This document shows, piece by piece, positions 33,901-41,846 of a DNA stretch of 64,000 nucleotides (the first letter of the stretch is position 1; every line of letters begins with the position of its first letter). Under the pieces are notes generated by a model. That model made no database searches. It was given only the letters and a program-made list of their open reading frames with translations, and was not told where the DNA came from. Made by a program: the position numbers and the translations under genes. Source of the DNA: Curvibacter sp. (GTDB taxonomy: Bacteria; Pseudomonadota; Gammaproteobacteria; Burkholderiales; Burkholderiaceae_C); NCBI GenBank assembly GCA_004293725.1, contig REAW01000014.1:19465-83464 (forward strand). Direction: 5' to 3'.

Positions 33901-34606
33901 GGTCAAATTGGCGAATCGCGAGTTGCACCTCGCCCTGGCGGGTTTGGGCAAACGGTGTGCCCTGGGCAGCCGAATCAAACGCACTCCCATTGAGCACAAA
34001 GGCCAGGTGCGGCGCCACCAGCACATCGCGCTGCGAATCAAAATTGCTCAAGAAAGGAACTTTGAGTGCAAGCTCGCGCAGTGTGTGCTGGCGCGGCGGG
34101 CCACCCAAACTCCGGTCGGTGTAGTCCACACTGCCACCGGAGAGTATGACGTTGTAAATGGCAAAGCGCGCAGGGGAGCCCGCCGGTGCGTCGGATGGGG
34201 TACGCAAGCGCTGCACGATGTCATCAATGTCGTACTGGCCCTTGCCGTTATGGGCCACATACACCTCAGGCGACTCAATCGTTACCGCGTCCACCACTGG
34301 CGCCAAGCGCAGCAAAGACTGCAGTTCAGCATCCACATAAACACGGGCCACCGCAAACTGCGGGCCGCTTCCGTCCTGCTTGGCTACGGCCAAGTCGCGC
34401 ACCGTAAGCTCGAGTGACCAGGGCGAAAACTCTATGGCACCCACCGTCACGGTTCGCCCCAGCAACGCTGACAAGCGGGTCTGCGCCTGGCTCTTGGCGA
34501 TGGCAGGCACCAGCGCCCACGCCAGCCCCCACAGCAGCAACAGCGCACCCAAGGCAAAGGCGAGGCGACGCAACCAGGTGAGAAGTGGGGGGGGCAGTGG
34601 TTTCAT
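30920..34606 (-). CDS. large DUF748/AsmA-like envelope protein
   Basis: 1228 residues: one N-terminal membrane helix (LAFALGALLLLWGLAWALVPAI), then long repetitive beta-rich segments of the AsmA/TamB type, and the DUF748 C-terminal signature GVIDLDLPISGSLNDPQFRMGPVIWKV. After that comes an OmpA-like tail (LSTVSFAPGSAGL, ALKLTVVGSANLEAE). AsmA-like proteins are thought to form grooves that move phospholipids between membranes. A stem-loop repeat of the GCTCCT type lies in frame and encodes APKSGAARADS near residue 350. Confidence 0.85.
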   Translation of the reverse strand: MKPLPPPLLTWLRRLAFALGALLLLWGLAWALVPAIAKSQAQTRLSALLGRTVTVGAIEFSPWSLELTVRDLAVAKQDGSGPQFAVARVYVDAELQSLLRLAPVVDAVTIESPEVYVAHNGKGQYDIDDIVQRLRTPSDAPAGSPARFAIYNVILSGGSVDYTDRSLGGPPRQHTLRELALKVPFLSNFDSQRDVLVAPHLAFVLNGSAFDSAAQGTPFAQTRQGEVQLAIRQFDLKPYLPYLPAGLPVQPQAAVVDAELKLGFVQQPKAAVTLSGVVTVSQLALADANGAPLLTVDTVRTELADVRPLEQQVKLGTLEVTNPHLHVVRNRNGQLNLDLTSAGGDRSAPKSGAARADSTLAKGQNDTKPSEEAKPWGFALERLVLQGGRVDWQDLQTPAKLGLTELGLAVQGLHWPMDQAVRAELGATVPAGKTSARLSLQAEGTDQQGTAQATIKDLPLALADPYLAALLEPALRGVMEAELGARWSSGKVQASVKKLAVRDAGLVASKAMLAATAQDSARNNDGPGSQDLPKFKLLELSDVDVDPAARSARVGKLLLAGAHSGVRREADGQWMFHRWLKTAHDTPAAANAVAEPALVPWSVALGELQVQDASVQFADAVNASPVRLDVSALNVQVKGATLDGKKAVPVTLSARVKSGQAEAGSVRYQGTLAWAPVQAQGAVELLELPVHALAPYVASQFNLEVLRADASFKGQFRFASTASGPEVALQGDAQLEDFRANTVQGAGGSFAEELLSWKSLNVPGIDLAMAPGVATRVGVREAALSDFYARLIVNPNGRLNLQDLSKAPTQPATPTPPASSGMAASAGPDAIITMGPVSLVNGRVLFSDRFIQPNYTANLSDLTGKLSQFSNQATNGAVQLADLELRGRAEGTASLDISGKLNPLAKPLALDIAGKVRDLELSPLSPYAVKYAGYGIERGKLSLDVRYTVQPDGQLTASNKLVLNQLTFGDKVDGAPNSLPVKLAVALLADRNGVIDLDLPISGSLNDPQFRMGPVIWKVITNLVAKAITAPFSLLASAFGGGGGVELSTVSFAPGSAGLADGARTGLDKVAQALQDRPALKLTVVGSANLEAEREAIKREKLKALLVAEKRRATSAQGKDAATVTDYNAEEMPVLLRSVYRRADITKPRNLVGITKEIAVADMEALLLANLSAGNDDIRNLALQRAVVVKEYLAEKKVASERLFLGATKTSGDAAQAKPQAELEIGGT
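33536..33565 (-). repeat. stem-loop repeat inside the DUF748 gene, GCTCCT type
   Basis: On the minus strand GCTCCTAAATCAGGAGC is followed by TGCTCGCGCAGAT. The stem differs from the GCTAT type but the tail is the same. It is translated in frame as part of a low-complexity linker. Confidence 0.6.
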
Positions 34607-34733
34607 GGCGGAAGTGAGAAATTGACGGCTTGGTTATTGCTGAATGGAGCAATACCTCGATGGTAACGGTGCTGCCCAAACCCCAGTTCTCCGGGCGCAG
34701 CAGTCCGCAGTGGGCCCGCCTGAGACTAATGCC

Positions 34734-35096
34734 TCAAGCACCCGCCTCGTAAATGACGAAGCGTTTGGTGGTCTGCTCCACCACCTCCCACGTCCCCACA
34801 AAGCCGCGGGGAATGACAAAGGAGTCGCCCGCCGTTACCCTCAAAGCCGGGCCCTGCGCTGAAGCAATGATGCTGGTGCCTTCCAGCATGTGACAAAACT
34901 CTTCCTCGGTGTAAGAGACTGTCCACTTCCCTGGCTCACTCCGCCAGAGGCCAGCAAAGAACATTTCGGTAGGGTCTTTGTACTGGGTCCAAATCGTTTG
35001 CTTGGGGTTGCCAAGCAAGAGCTTTTCCGGAGCAAGGAAGTACTCCTCCCCCGGACCGGTTGGCGCAACCAGCATGAGAGCCTTTGGCAACATCAT
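34734..35096 (-). CDS. cupin-domain protein (DUF861/EutQ-like)
   Basis: About 120 residues, one cupin barrel. KWTVSYTEEEFCHMLEGTSII and GDSFVIPRGFVGTWEVVE match the DUF861 pattern in which a Trp-rich strand and EEE-F-H-LEG precede the second motif. Starts at ATG 35096 or 35093; the longer frame lacks support. Single gene 49 bases upstream of the hydrolase end. Substrate unknown. Confidence 0.75.
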   Translation of the reverse strand: MMLPKALMLVAPTGPGEEYFLAPEKLLLGNPKQTIWTQYKDPTEMFFAGLWRSEPGKWTVSYTEEEFCHMLEGTSIIASAQGPALRVTAGDSFVIPRGFVGTWEVVEQTTKRFVIYEAGA

Positions 35097-35144
35097 TCCA
35101 TTCTCACTTTCCGTGCAGAGTTTGAACCACCACGCCACCGAAGT

Positions 35145-36233
35145 TTAGAACGACGTCCGTTCAAACCGCGCCAACAGGTCAGCGTTGCGTCCCGACCACT
35201 GCTCCAGGGAACCCGCATCCTTGACCTGCAGCCAGTTCAAGAACGCGACGGCGAGTTGGCGTGTGGCAACCTTGACCTTGGGGTTCAAAGCCATGCCGCC
35301 GGTGCCCAGGCGGTCGGTAAAAATGCTGTGCGAGCCGTCTTTGAACACGGCCAGTACTTTGGCCGCCTGCGAAGCTGTGCCAGTGGCTTGGTAGAGCGCC
35401 AGACGGTCTGCCACCCCCGAGTGATAACCCGGAATTTGAATGTCGTCCGCCGTGGCGGTGATGTGAAGAGTGGGCACATCGATGTCAGACAGAATTTTTT
35501 GAGGATCGCCCAAGCCATAAAACGGCGGTGCCGAGATCAAAATGGCAGCCCCAAAGCGCGGGTCTCTGGCGACCACGGGGGCGCCATCCACATCGACTTT
35601 GGCACCGGCCAACAGCAAGGTCGTGTTGGCCCCATACGAGTGGCCAGCGGCCACCAAGCGCTGCACGTTGATGACTTCCCCAACAGGCTCTGCAAACAAC
35701 TGGTCCAGTGCAAACTTCACGTCCTTGACCCGGTTCAACGCCTCGGTGTTTTGCGCGGCACCGGACAATCGGGAAGCGATGGCCAGCGGGTTGCCACGCC
35801 AGATTTGGCGGTCACTTCCCACATGCTGCACATGCAGGCTTGCGTAGCCGTGGGCCGCGAAATATTGCCCCAGGTAGCGGTACCCGTCTTTGGAGCCGCC
35901 AATGCCGTGAGAAAAGACCACCAGCGGCACCGCACCAGGCTTCAAGGAACCTACGGGCAGGTAAATCTTGGCTGGCACCGCACGGCCACGCACTGGGTCA
36001 TTCCATTCAAAGGTTTGGCTGGTGTAAAGCGTGGGATCAACCGCGAGGGCTTCAGCTGCGGTCATGGCGTCCAGCTTGGGCGCAACCTCCTCCACAACCT
36101 TGGCTGATGGCGCAGCTTGCACACACAAGCCCGCCAGGCTCAACACTGCAAGCACCAGCATGCGTTGGAGTTGCGTTGAAGTGCGCGTCACTAAAATCGT
36201 TGCGGCGGCGTGTGGAGGTGGCGTGTGGGTCAT
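35145..36233 (-). CDS. secreted alpha/beta hydrolase
   Basis: About 362 residues with a signal sequence (MLVLAVLSLAGLCVQAAP). The oxyanion segment VVFSHGIGGSKDGYRYLG, nucleophile elbow AAGHSYGANT and late histidine in FKDGSHSIF give a complete serine-hydrolase core, similar to dienelactone hydrolase or PAF-acetylhydrolase-like esterases. I chose ATG 36233; the frame remains open upstream without a signal peptide. Probably periplasmic; substrate unknown. Confidence 0.8.
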   Translation of the reverse strand: MTHTPPPHAAATILVTRTSTQLQRMLVLAVLSLAGLCVQAAPSAKVVEEVAPKLDAMTAAEALAVDPTLYTSQTFEWNDPVRGRAVPAKIYLPVGSLKPGAVPLVVFSHGIGGSKDGYRYLGQYFAAHGYASLHVQHVGSDRQIWRGNPLAIASRLSGAAQNTEALNRVKDVKFALDQLFAEPVGEVINVQRLVAAGHSYGANTTLLLAGAKVDVDGAPVVARDPRFGAAILISAPPFYGLGDPQKILSDIDVPTLHITATADDIQIPGYHSGVADRLALYQATGTASQAAKVLAVFKDGSHSIFTDRLGTGGMALNPKVKVATRQLAVAFLNWLQVKDAGSLEQWSGRNADLLARFERTSF

Positions 36234-36394
36234 GGCGTAGCAGTCTGCGCCCGCACAGACTGGGTAGCAAGTGGCAGGGAATAAAGGCGTGTGGATAGTG
36301 GGGGCATGATGGCGGGCCCCATTTCTGTTGACCTGCGTCAAAACGACGCCCTGTTCCGCGTGGGAAGCTCCGCCAAAGTCACCGGAGACACGCC

Positions 36395-36979
36395 ATGCCC
36401 CGTAGCAGTTTGCAAACCATCCAGGACGAACACGCCGCACTGGCCGCCATGTTGCAGTCGTTGTTGCTCATGCTGGACCGCGGTCCTGCCGACGAGCCCG
36501 AGCGGTTTTTTGATGTGTTGCGCGCCATGCTTTTTTATGTTGACGAGTTCCCGGAACGCCTGCATCACCCGAAAGAGTCCGCTTTGTTGTTCCCCCGCTT
36601 GGTGAAGCTCGCGCCACACACGCAAGAGTCCATCACCCAGCTGGAAAAAGACCACGCCCACAGCGAAGCGGCGGTACGTGAATTGCAACACCTGTTGCTG
36701 GCTTGGGAACTGCTGGGCGAAAGTCGCCACGCCGCATTTGACGGTGCTGCGCGACGCTACGTAGAGGCCTACCTGGCCCACATGAAGCTGGAGGAAACAG
36801 CCATCTTGCCCGTGGCGCAGGCCATGTTTACCCCTGCCGACTGGGCCCTACTGGATACTGCCTTTGCCCATAACAGTGACCCACTGACAGGTCAACATTT
36901 GCGCGACCCCTCGTTTGACCGCCTGTTCACCCGCATCGTGATGTCTGCACCAGCACCCATTGGTGCTGGCAACCGCTGA
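36395..36979 (+). CDS. hemerythrin HHE-domain protein
   Basis: A 194-residue four-helix protein with His/Glu ligands arranged as in HHE proteins: IQDEHAALAAML, ERLHHPKESALLFP, LEKDHAHSEAAV, and YLAHMKLEETAILPVA. Such di-iron proteins bind oxygen or nitric oxide or protect against nitrosative stress. Divergent from the hydrolase gene with a short gap; no operon partner. Confidence 0.88.
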   Translation: MPRSSLQTIQDEHAALAAMLQSLLLMLDRGPADEPERFFDVLRAMLFYVDEFPERLHHPKESALLFPRLVKLAPHTQESITQLEKDHAHSEAAVRELQHLLLAWELLGESRHAAFDGAARRYVEAYLAHMKLEETAILPVAQAMFTPADWALLDTAFAHNSDPLTGQHLRDPSFDRLFTRIVMSAPAPIGAGNR

Positions 36980-37114
36980 GGCCCACTTCGCGCGCAAGCC
37001 CTGCCTACGCTTCAACGCATACATGTGAGCCCTGGCACTTGCATCGGCATACAGCGCCCCTGTGCATTGCTGCCCGCTATGCCATTGTGAGAATGGATGG
37101 GAATGTGATGGGCG

Positions 37115-38077
37115 TCATGGCTGGGATGTCCGGGACTTTGGGCGGACTTTTGATTGGCGGGGAACATCCTGCAGGTAAGAAACAAAACGCTTAGCGGCTA
37201 CGGACAAAGGCTTATCCCGTCGCCAAACCACAGACCAACTGCGACGCAAAGGAAACCCCTGGACTTGCAACTGGACGAGCTTGCCATCTGCGCTACCCGC
37301 TTGCGACAGGTGGTCTGCAACCGCCAGCCGGGATACGACAGCCAGTCCCAGTCCGGCTGCGACTGCATGTTTGATAGCCTCGTTGCTTCCCAGGCTCATG
37401 GCTATGTCCGCTTGAAATCCCGCTTTTGCAAAGTGCTGCTCTGCCGCCATTCGGGTTCCACTGCCGCTCTCACGCATCAACCAGCGCTCTTGTGCCAGAC
37501 GCTGCAGCTGCAGGCGTTTACCTGCCAGCGCATGGGTGACAGGCGCAATAACCACCAGCGGATTGTCGAGAAACGGTACCGCCTCCAGTGGCAGATCCTG
37601 GGGTGGCAGCATCATGACGGTCAGATCGTCATGGCCGCGCGTCAGGCGCTCGACAACCCGGTCCCGGTTTTCCACCACAAGCTCAATATCAACTCCGGGG
37701 TGCGCTGCCGCAAAGGGACCCAGAAGATCCGGCACAAAGTACTCGGCTGTGGTAACTGCGGCAATGCGCAAGTGACCACGCACCAAACCGTGAACTTCGG
37801 CCAAACGGGACTCCAACATCTGCCAGCAACCATTGATGTCTGCGATGGTTTGCTGCAGCAAGCCGCCACACTGGGTCAGTCTCAACTGCCTGCCCACGGT
37901 TTCGAACAAGGGTTCTTCAAGGGCAGAAGCGATCTCCCTGAGCTGAACACTTACCGTAGGCTGGGATACATGCAATGCCAGTGCGGCTTTGGTCACCGAC
38001 CCCAGGCGTGCAGTTGCTTCAAACGCTCGTAACTGTTGCGGCGTGATGCGCTGGAGCCGCTGCAAAAGGGTTGGCAT
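37115..38077 (-). CDS. LysR-family regulator
   Basis: 320 residues: N-terminal HTH (LRAFEATARLGSVTKAALALHVSQPTVSVQL) and a type 2 periplasmic-binding-fold effector domain (HLRIAAVTTAEYFVPDLL). It resembles the CbbR subgroup. It is divergent from an isocitrate dehydrogenase gene 98 bases away, which is its most likely target. In the gap, TTCAT-N9-ATGAA at 38116-38134 is a candidate LysR box. Confidence 0.9.
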   Translation of the reverse strand: MPTLLQRLQRITPQQLRAFEATARLGSVTKAALALHVSQPTVSVQLREIASALEEPLFETVGRQLRLTQCGGLLQQTIADINGCWQMLESRLAEVHGLVRGHLRIAAVTTAEYFVPDLLGPFAAAHPGVDIELVVENRDRVVERLTRGHDDLTVMMLPPQDLPLEAVPFLDNPLVVIAPVTHALAGKRLQLQRLAQERWLMRESGSGTRMAAEQHFAKAGFQADIAMSLGSNEAIKHAVAAGLGLAVVSRLAVADHLSQAGSADGKLVQLQVQGFPLRRSWSVVWRRDKPLSVAAKRFVSYLQDVPRQSKVRPKSRTSQP

Positions 38078-38115
38078 AGTTTTTTGTCTATGGGATGTAT
38101 GAAAACAAAGTAATT

Positions 38116-38134
38116 TTCATTATGCATGGATGAA
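38116..38134. promoter_or_regulatory. candidate LysR-type operator
   Basis: TTCAT and ATGAA arms separated by nine bases, containing a T-N11-A arrangement, halfway between the divergent LysR and isocitrate dehydrogenase genes. Short arms, so tentative. Confidence 0.35.
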
Positions 38135-38175
38135 CCTATATTTGCGCCATTCATTCACCATTCACGGATTCCACC

Positions 38176-39690
38176 ATGCAGATTGACAGCACAAACCAAC
38201 TCTCGCCCGCCACTCCAGCGACGGAAGACAGCATTGAGAAGACTGCGATCACGGTCGCATACGGTGACGGTATCGGCCCCGAAATCATGAAGGCAACCAT
38301 GCAGATACTGGAGGCCGCTGGTGCGCGCCTGGCACCCGAAACGATAGACATCGGCGAGCAGGTCTACCTCAGCGGCAACAGTGCAGGTATTGCGCCTGCC
38401 TCCTGGGACAGTCTGCGGCGAACCAAAGTGTTTTTGAAAGCCCCGATCACCACACCGTCGGGCGGCGGCTACAAGAGCCTGAATGTCACGATCCGCAAGA
38501 CTTTGGGGCTGTATGCCAACGTGCGCCCCTGCGTCAGTTACGCCCCCTTTGTGGCCACCAAGCACCCGACGATGGATGTGGTCATCGTCCGTGAGAACGA
38601 AGAGGACCTGTACGCCGGCATCGAGCATCGCCAAAGTGACGAGGTGTTCCAATGTCTCAAGCTCATTACCCGGCCGGGGTGTGAAAAAATTGTTCGCTAC
38701 GCTTTTGAATACGCACGCAGCCACGGGCGCAAGAAGGTCACTTGCATGAGCAAGGACAACATCATGAAGATGACCGACGGCCTGTTCCACCAGGTTTTCG
38801 ACGAAATCCGGGTGCATTACCCCGAGATCGAAACCGATCACTCCATCATCGACATTGGTGCCGCGCGCCTGGCCACACGCCCGGAGCGCTTTGACGTGAT
38901 CGTGACCACCAATTTGTACGGCGACATCATCAGCGATATTGCCGCGGAGATGACCGGTTCGGTCGGCTTGGCTGGCAGCGCCAACATCGGCGAGCATGTC
39001 GCCATGTTTGAAGCTATCCACGGCAGCGCGCCGGATATCGCCGGCAAAAACATCGCCAACCCTTCTGGCCTGCTGTTGGCTGCGGTCATGATGCTGGTGC
39101 ACATACGCCAAGCGGGTGTCGCCACCCGTATTCACAACGCTTGGTTGCGCACCATCGAAGATGGGGTGATGACCGCGGAGTTGCACAGCGGCAGCACCAC
39201 AGCCGTCGCTCCGGTAGGCACGCAAGCGTTTGCCTCGGCAGTCATTGCACGGCTAGGCCAGATGCCGCAGACGTTTGCAGCGGTTCACTACGTTAACGCG
39301 CCAGCACCGTCCCGGACGGCTGTGCCCCTGTACACCCGTGCTGCACCCGCCCGCAAAGAGATGGTGGGGGTGGATGTTTTTGTCCACGACGCGCAACACA
39401 CCCCCGAGTTCCTTGCGGGACGCCTCACGACGCTGGCAACCGAGGCACTGCAACTGCAGATGATCACCAACCGGGGGGTGAAAGTATGGCCCGGCGGCTT
39501 TCCTGAAACCTTTTGCACGGACCACTGGCGCTGCCGCTTCGTTGCAGCAACATCGGACGGCGCGATCACACACGCCCACATCATTGCGTTGCTGACCAAG
39601 GTAACCCAGGCCGGTGTTGATGTCATCAAGACGGAGAATCTTTGCACCTTTGACGGTGAAAAAGGTTTTGCACTTGGGCAGGGCCAGTAG
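38176..39690 (+). CDS. icd: isocitrate dehydrogenase, long-form (NADP type)
   Basis: 504 residues. The N-terminal 350 residues are the isopropylmalate/isocitrate dehydrogenase fold: AYGDGIGPEI, phosphate-site segment VRENEEDLYAGIEHRQ, VTTNLYGDIISD and AMFEAIHGSAPDIAGKNIANP. A further domain of about 130 residues (VGVDVFVHDAQHTPEFLAGRL to the end) is seen in the longer Thermus- or Rickettsia-type enzymes. Oxidises isocitrate to 2-oxoglutarate in the TCA cycle. Control by its own LysR neighbour is unusual. Cofactor choice not verified. Confidence 0.85.
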   Translation: MQIDSTNQLSPATPATEDSIEKTAITVAYGDGIGPEIMKATMQILEAAGARLAPETIDIGEQVYLSGNSAGIAPASWDSLRRTKVFLKAPITTPSGGGYKSLNVTIRKTLGLYANVRPCVSYAPFVATKHPTMDVVIVRENEEDLYAGIEHRQSDEVFQCLKLITRPGCEKIVRYAFEYARSHGRKKVTCMSKDNIMKMTDGLFHQVFDEIRVHYPEIETDHSIIDIGAARLATRPERFDVIVTTNLYGDIISDIAAEMTGSVGLAGSANIGEHVAMFEAIHGSAPDIAGKNIANPSGLLLAAVMMLVHIRQAGVATRIHNAWLRTIEDGVMTAELHSGSTTAVAPVGTQAFASAVIARLGQMPQTFAAVHYVNAPAPSRTAVPLYTRAAPARKEMVGVDVFVHDAQHTPEFLAGRLTTLATEALQLQMITNRGVKVWPGGFPETFCTDHWRCRFVAATSDGAITHAHIIALLTKVTQAGVDVIKTENLCTFDGEKGFALGQGQ

Positions 39691-39820
39691 TTTTCGCTGG
39701 CTCTATGGCCACCGGACGAACAAAGGGAGGAACTTTTCGGTTCCTGCGGATTCCGAGGTTTGTCTTCTCCGCAGACGTCGCTCCATCAAGATTGGGTCGC
39801 TCTTTCCTCAGGATTGCACC

Positions 39821-40459
39821 ATGCAGCAACAAAGCTCTTCATCCCGCCGTTCGTTACTGGCCCACAGTGCAGGCGTGCTTGCCATCACGGCCACCCCCGC
39901 CTGGTTCACCGCTGCACAGGCGCAAACAGCCCTGCGGCCTACGCCCAGCCAGAGCGAAGGGCCTTTTTACCCTATCGCCTTGCCAAGTGACAACGACTTT
40001 GACTTGCTGCGCACCGGCAACGCGGTCTACCAAAAAGGGCAAGTCGCCTGGATAGAGGGTGTGGTGACGGATACGAAAGGCATGCCGGTGTCGGGTGCGG
40101 TGGTTGAAATCTGGCAGTGTGACCACGAGGGCAACTACCACCACCCCCGTGACGGTGGCAAAGCCGACCCCCACTTTCAGGGTTTTGGCAAGGTGGCGGT
40201 CGGCAAAGACGGCCGCTATCGCTTTCGCACCATGAAGCCAGCGCCCTATAGCGGGCGCACGCCCCACATCCATGTGAAAGTCAGACTCGACCGCAAGGAA
40301 CTGCTGACAACGCAACTCTATGTCGCGGGTGATCAGGGCAACGACCGTGACTCCCTGTGGCGACGACTCGACGAGCGGGAGCGGGCCGCCCTGACCCGTG
40401 CGTTTACTCCGTCCGCAGACGGCGTGCGGGCGGATTTTCCGATCGTGGTGCAGGCCTAA
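39821..40459 (+). CDS. exported intradiol dioxygenase-like protein
   Basis: 212 residues. An N-terminal SSRRSLLAHSAGVLAITATPAWFTAAQAQ looks like a Tat-type signal peptide. The core has GMPVSGAVVEIWQCDHEGNYHHPRD and APYSGRTPHIHVKV, which supply the Tyr and His iron ligands of intradiol ring-cleavage dioxygenases (protocatechuate/catechol type). Export with a twin-arginine signal fits a metalloprotein folded before transport. Substrate unknown. ATG 39821 is preceded by TCAGGATTGCACC. Confidence 0.8.
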   Translation: MQQQSSSSRRSLLAHSAGVLAITATPAWFTAAQAQTALRPTPSQSEGPFYPIALPSDNDFDLLRTGNAVYQKGQVAWIEGVVTDTKGMPVSGAVVEIWQCDHEGNYHHPRDGGKADPHFQGFGKVAVGKDGRYRFRTMKPAPYSGRTPHIHVKVRLDRKELLTTQLYVAGDQGNDRDSLWRRLDERERAALTRAFTPSADGVRADFPIVVQA

Positions 40460-40487
40460 CACGCTCTGCCACGTCAGTTTTGCCCAG

Positions 40488-41846
40488 CTAACGGTCTTCC
40501 TTTCTCGTTAGTTTGAGCCCTAGTACCTGCTGTGCCACACAGCGTCCTTGTACCTTGCCACCCTCAATGCCACTGCGAAAGTGGATGCCCGCGTACATGC
40601 GCGAGATGGCTGCTTCATCCGCCGCTGCTTTGAAGCTGGCAAAGGTGCGCGGCCCCCAGCCACGGTCGTTGTGGGTGTTGTCGACAAACGGTTTATTGGT
40701 ACCCAAAGCAACATCCAAAATGCCCGCCGCCGCGCTGGACTGCACCGAGTGACCTGATGGGTATTCCGGGAACGGCGGCGTGTGCATCAACGTCGGCACC
40801 CAGTTACTGTCGATCACCAATTGCACATAGGTCACAGGCCTTAACAGGTGGGTGGTGTATTTGGTTTTCCAGCTGGCAACAAACGCATCTGCCATCGCCA
40901 AGTTCAGACGCACCATGGTGTGCGCTACTTGGGCAAGGTCTGCCTTTTGCAGCCTGAGCAGGTCATTGGCAATGAAGGCCCAGTGCCCGGCCGGGGTTGG
41001 GGTTTTGAGCGGGTCATCCGCCCAATACAAGGACACCTGGCGCTGCTCCTGTGTCGCCTTGCTACTAATCTGGTACACCTCCATGCCTTCTTTGTAGAAA
41101 TCAGAACCGGGGCTTTCTGAATACGGTGGGTGCGGCGGCGCAGCGCAGGTGCCGCCGGTCTTGAGCACAAACGGGCGCACGTCCCCCCACCATGGCAACA
41201 GCGCCGGAGCAAATGCAGGCGGTGTGGCGACCCATTGGCCTTCACCACTGGGCGGCACGTAGTTTTGCTGGGTGCGGCGCAGGGGGCCCCAGGCCTCGTG
41301 GCCTCCATCGGTGCGCGCCCACGTCATCAGGGCCATGGCCATTAGCTTGCCAAAGGTCTCTGATCGATTGGTGATCTCGGGCGTCAAGGTGTTCGGGTCA
41401 AAGTCTTGGCTGTACTTGAGCGGCAAACTACGCTCCAGCAGGTCAATGCGAGCCTTATTTTCTGCACTAGCCACCGGAAACATCATGCGCGTCATGGCGG
41501 CCATAGAGGTGTTGGCCACAGTGGGCCAGTGCAACACCTCATCAGGCTGCGCCCAAGGCAAGGATTGCAGCTCGTTGAGCTGGCCCGCCAAGCTTTGATG
41601 CTGTGGCATGCCCGGCACTACCGATTCGTAGAGCGCGAGCCCCAAATACGCCAGTGCCCGTGACGCCACGGGAGGGCTGTAACCTGGCGTCTGTTGGGTT
41701 AACAACAAAGCCAAACTAAACCATTCTGTCGGGACGCCTGCACTGAAGGCACTGGCCGGTCGCGCCAGCGGTGCAGCCTGTTGTGCATACACCGGCGGTA
41801 GCGCACAAACCCATACCAGGCACAGGGCAAATAGACGGGCTCTCAT
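40488..41846 (-). CDS. secreted vanadium-haloperoxidase/PAP2-like protein
   Basis: About 452 residues with a signal peptide (LFALCLVWVCALPPVYAQ). The three vanadate/phosphate-binding motifs of the family are visible: KYTTHLLRP (K-x6-RP), YPSGHS and SRMYAGIHFRSG. In the last motif the usual aspartate after the histidine is not obvious. It could be a haloperoxidase or an acid phosphatase. The ATG overlaps the upstream gene's stop (ATGA), so it is co-expressed with the ASPIC/UnbV protein, a pairing I recall from other genomes. Confidence 0.8.
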   Translation of the reverse strand: MRARLFALCLVWVCALPPVYAQQAAPLARPASAFSAGVPTEWFSLALLLTQQTPGYSPPVASRALAYLGLALYESVVPGMPQHQSLAGQLNELQSLPWAQPDEVLHWPTVANTSMAAMTRMMFPVASAENKARIDLLERSLPLKYSQDFDPNTLTPEITNRSETFGKLMAMALMTWARTDGGHEAWGPLRRTQQNYVPPSGEGQWVATPPAFAPALLPWWGDVRPFVLKTGGTCAAPPHPPYSESPGSDFYKEGMEVYQISSKATQEQRQVSLYWADDPLKTPTPAGHWAFIANDLLRLQKADLAQVAHTMVRLNLAMADAFVASWKTKYTTHLLRPVTYVQLVIDSNWVPTLMHTPPFPEYPSGHSVQSSAAAGILDVALGTNKPFVDNTHNDRGWGPRTFASFKAAADEAAISRMYAGIHFRSGIEGGKVQGRCVAQQVLGLKLTRKEDR

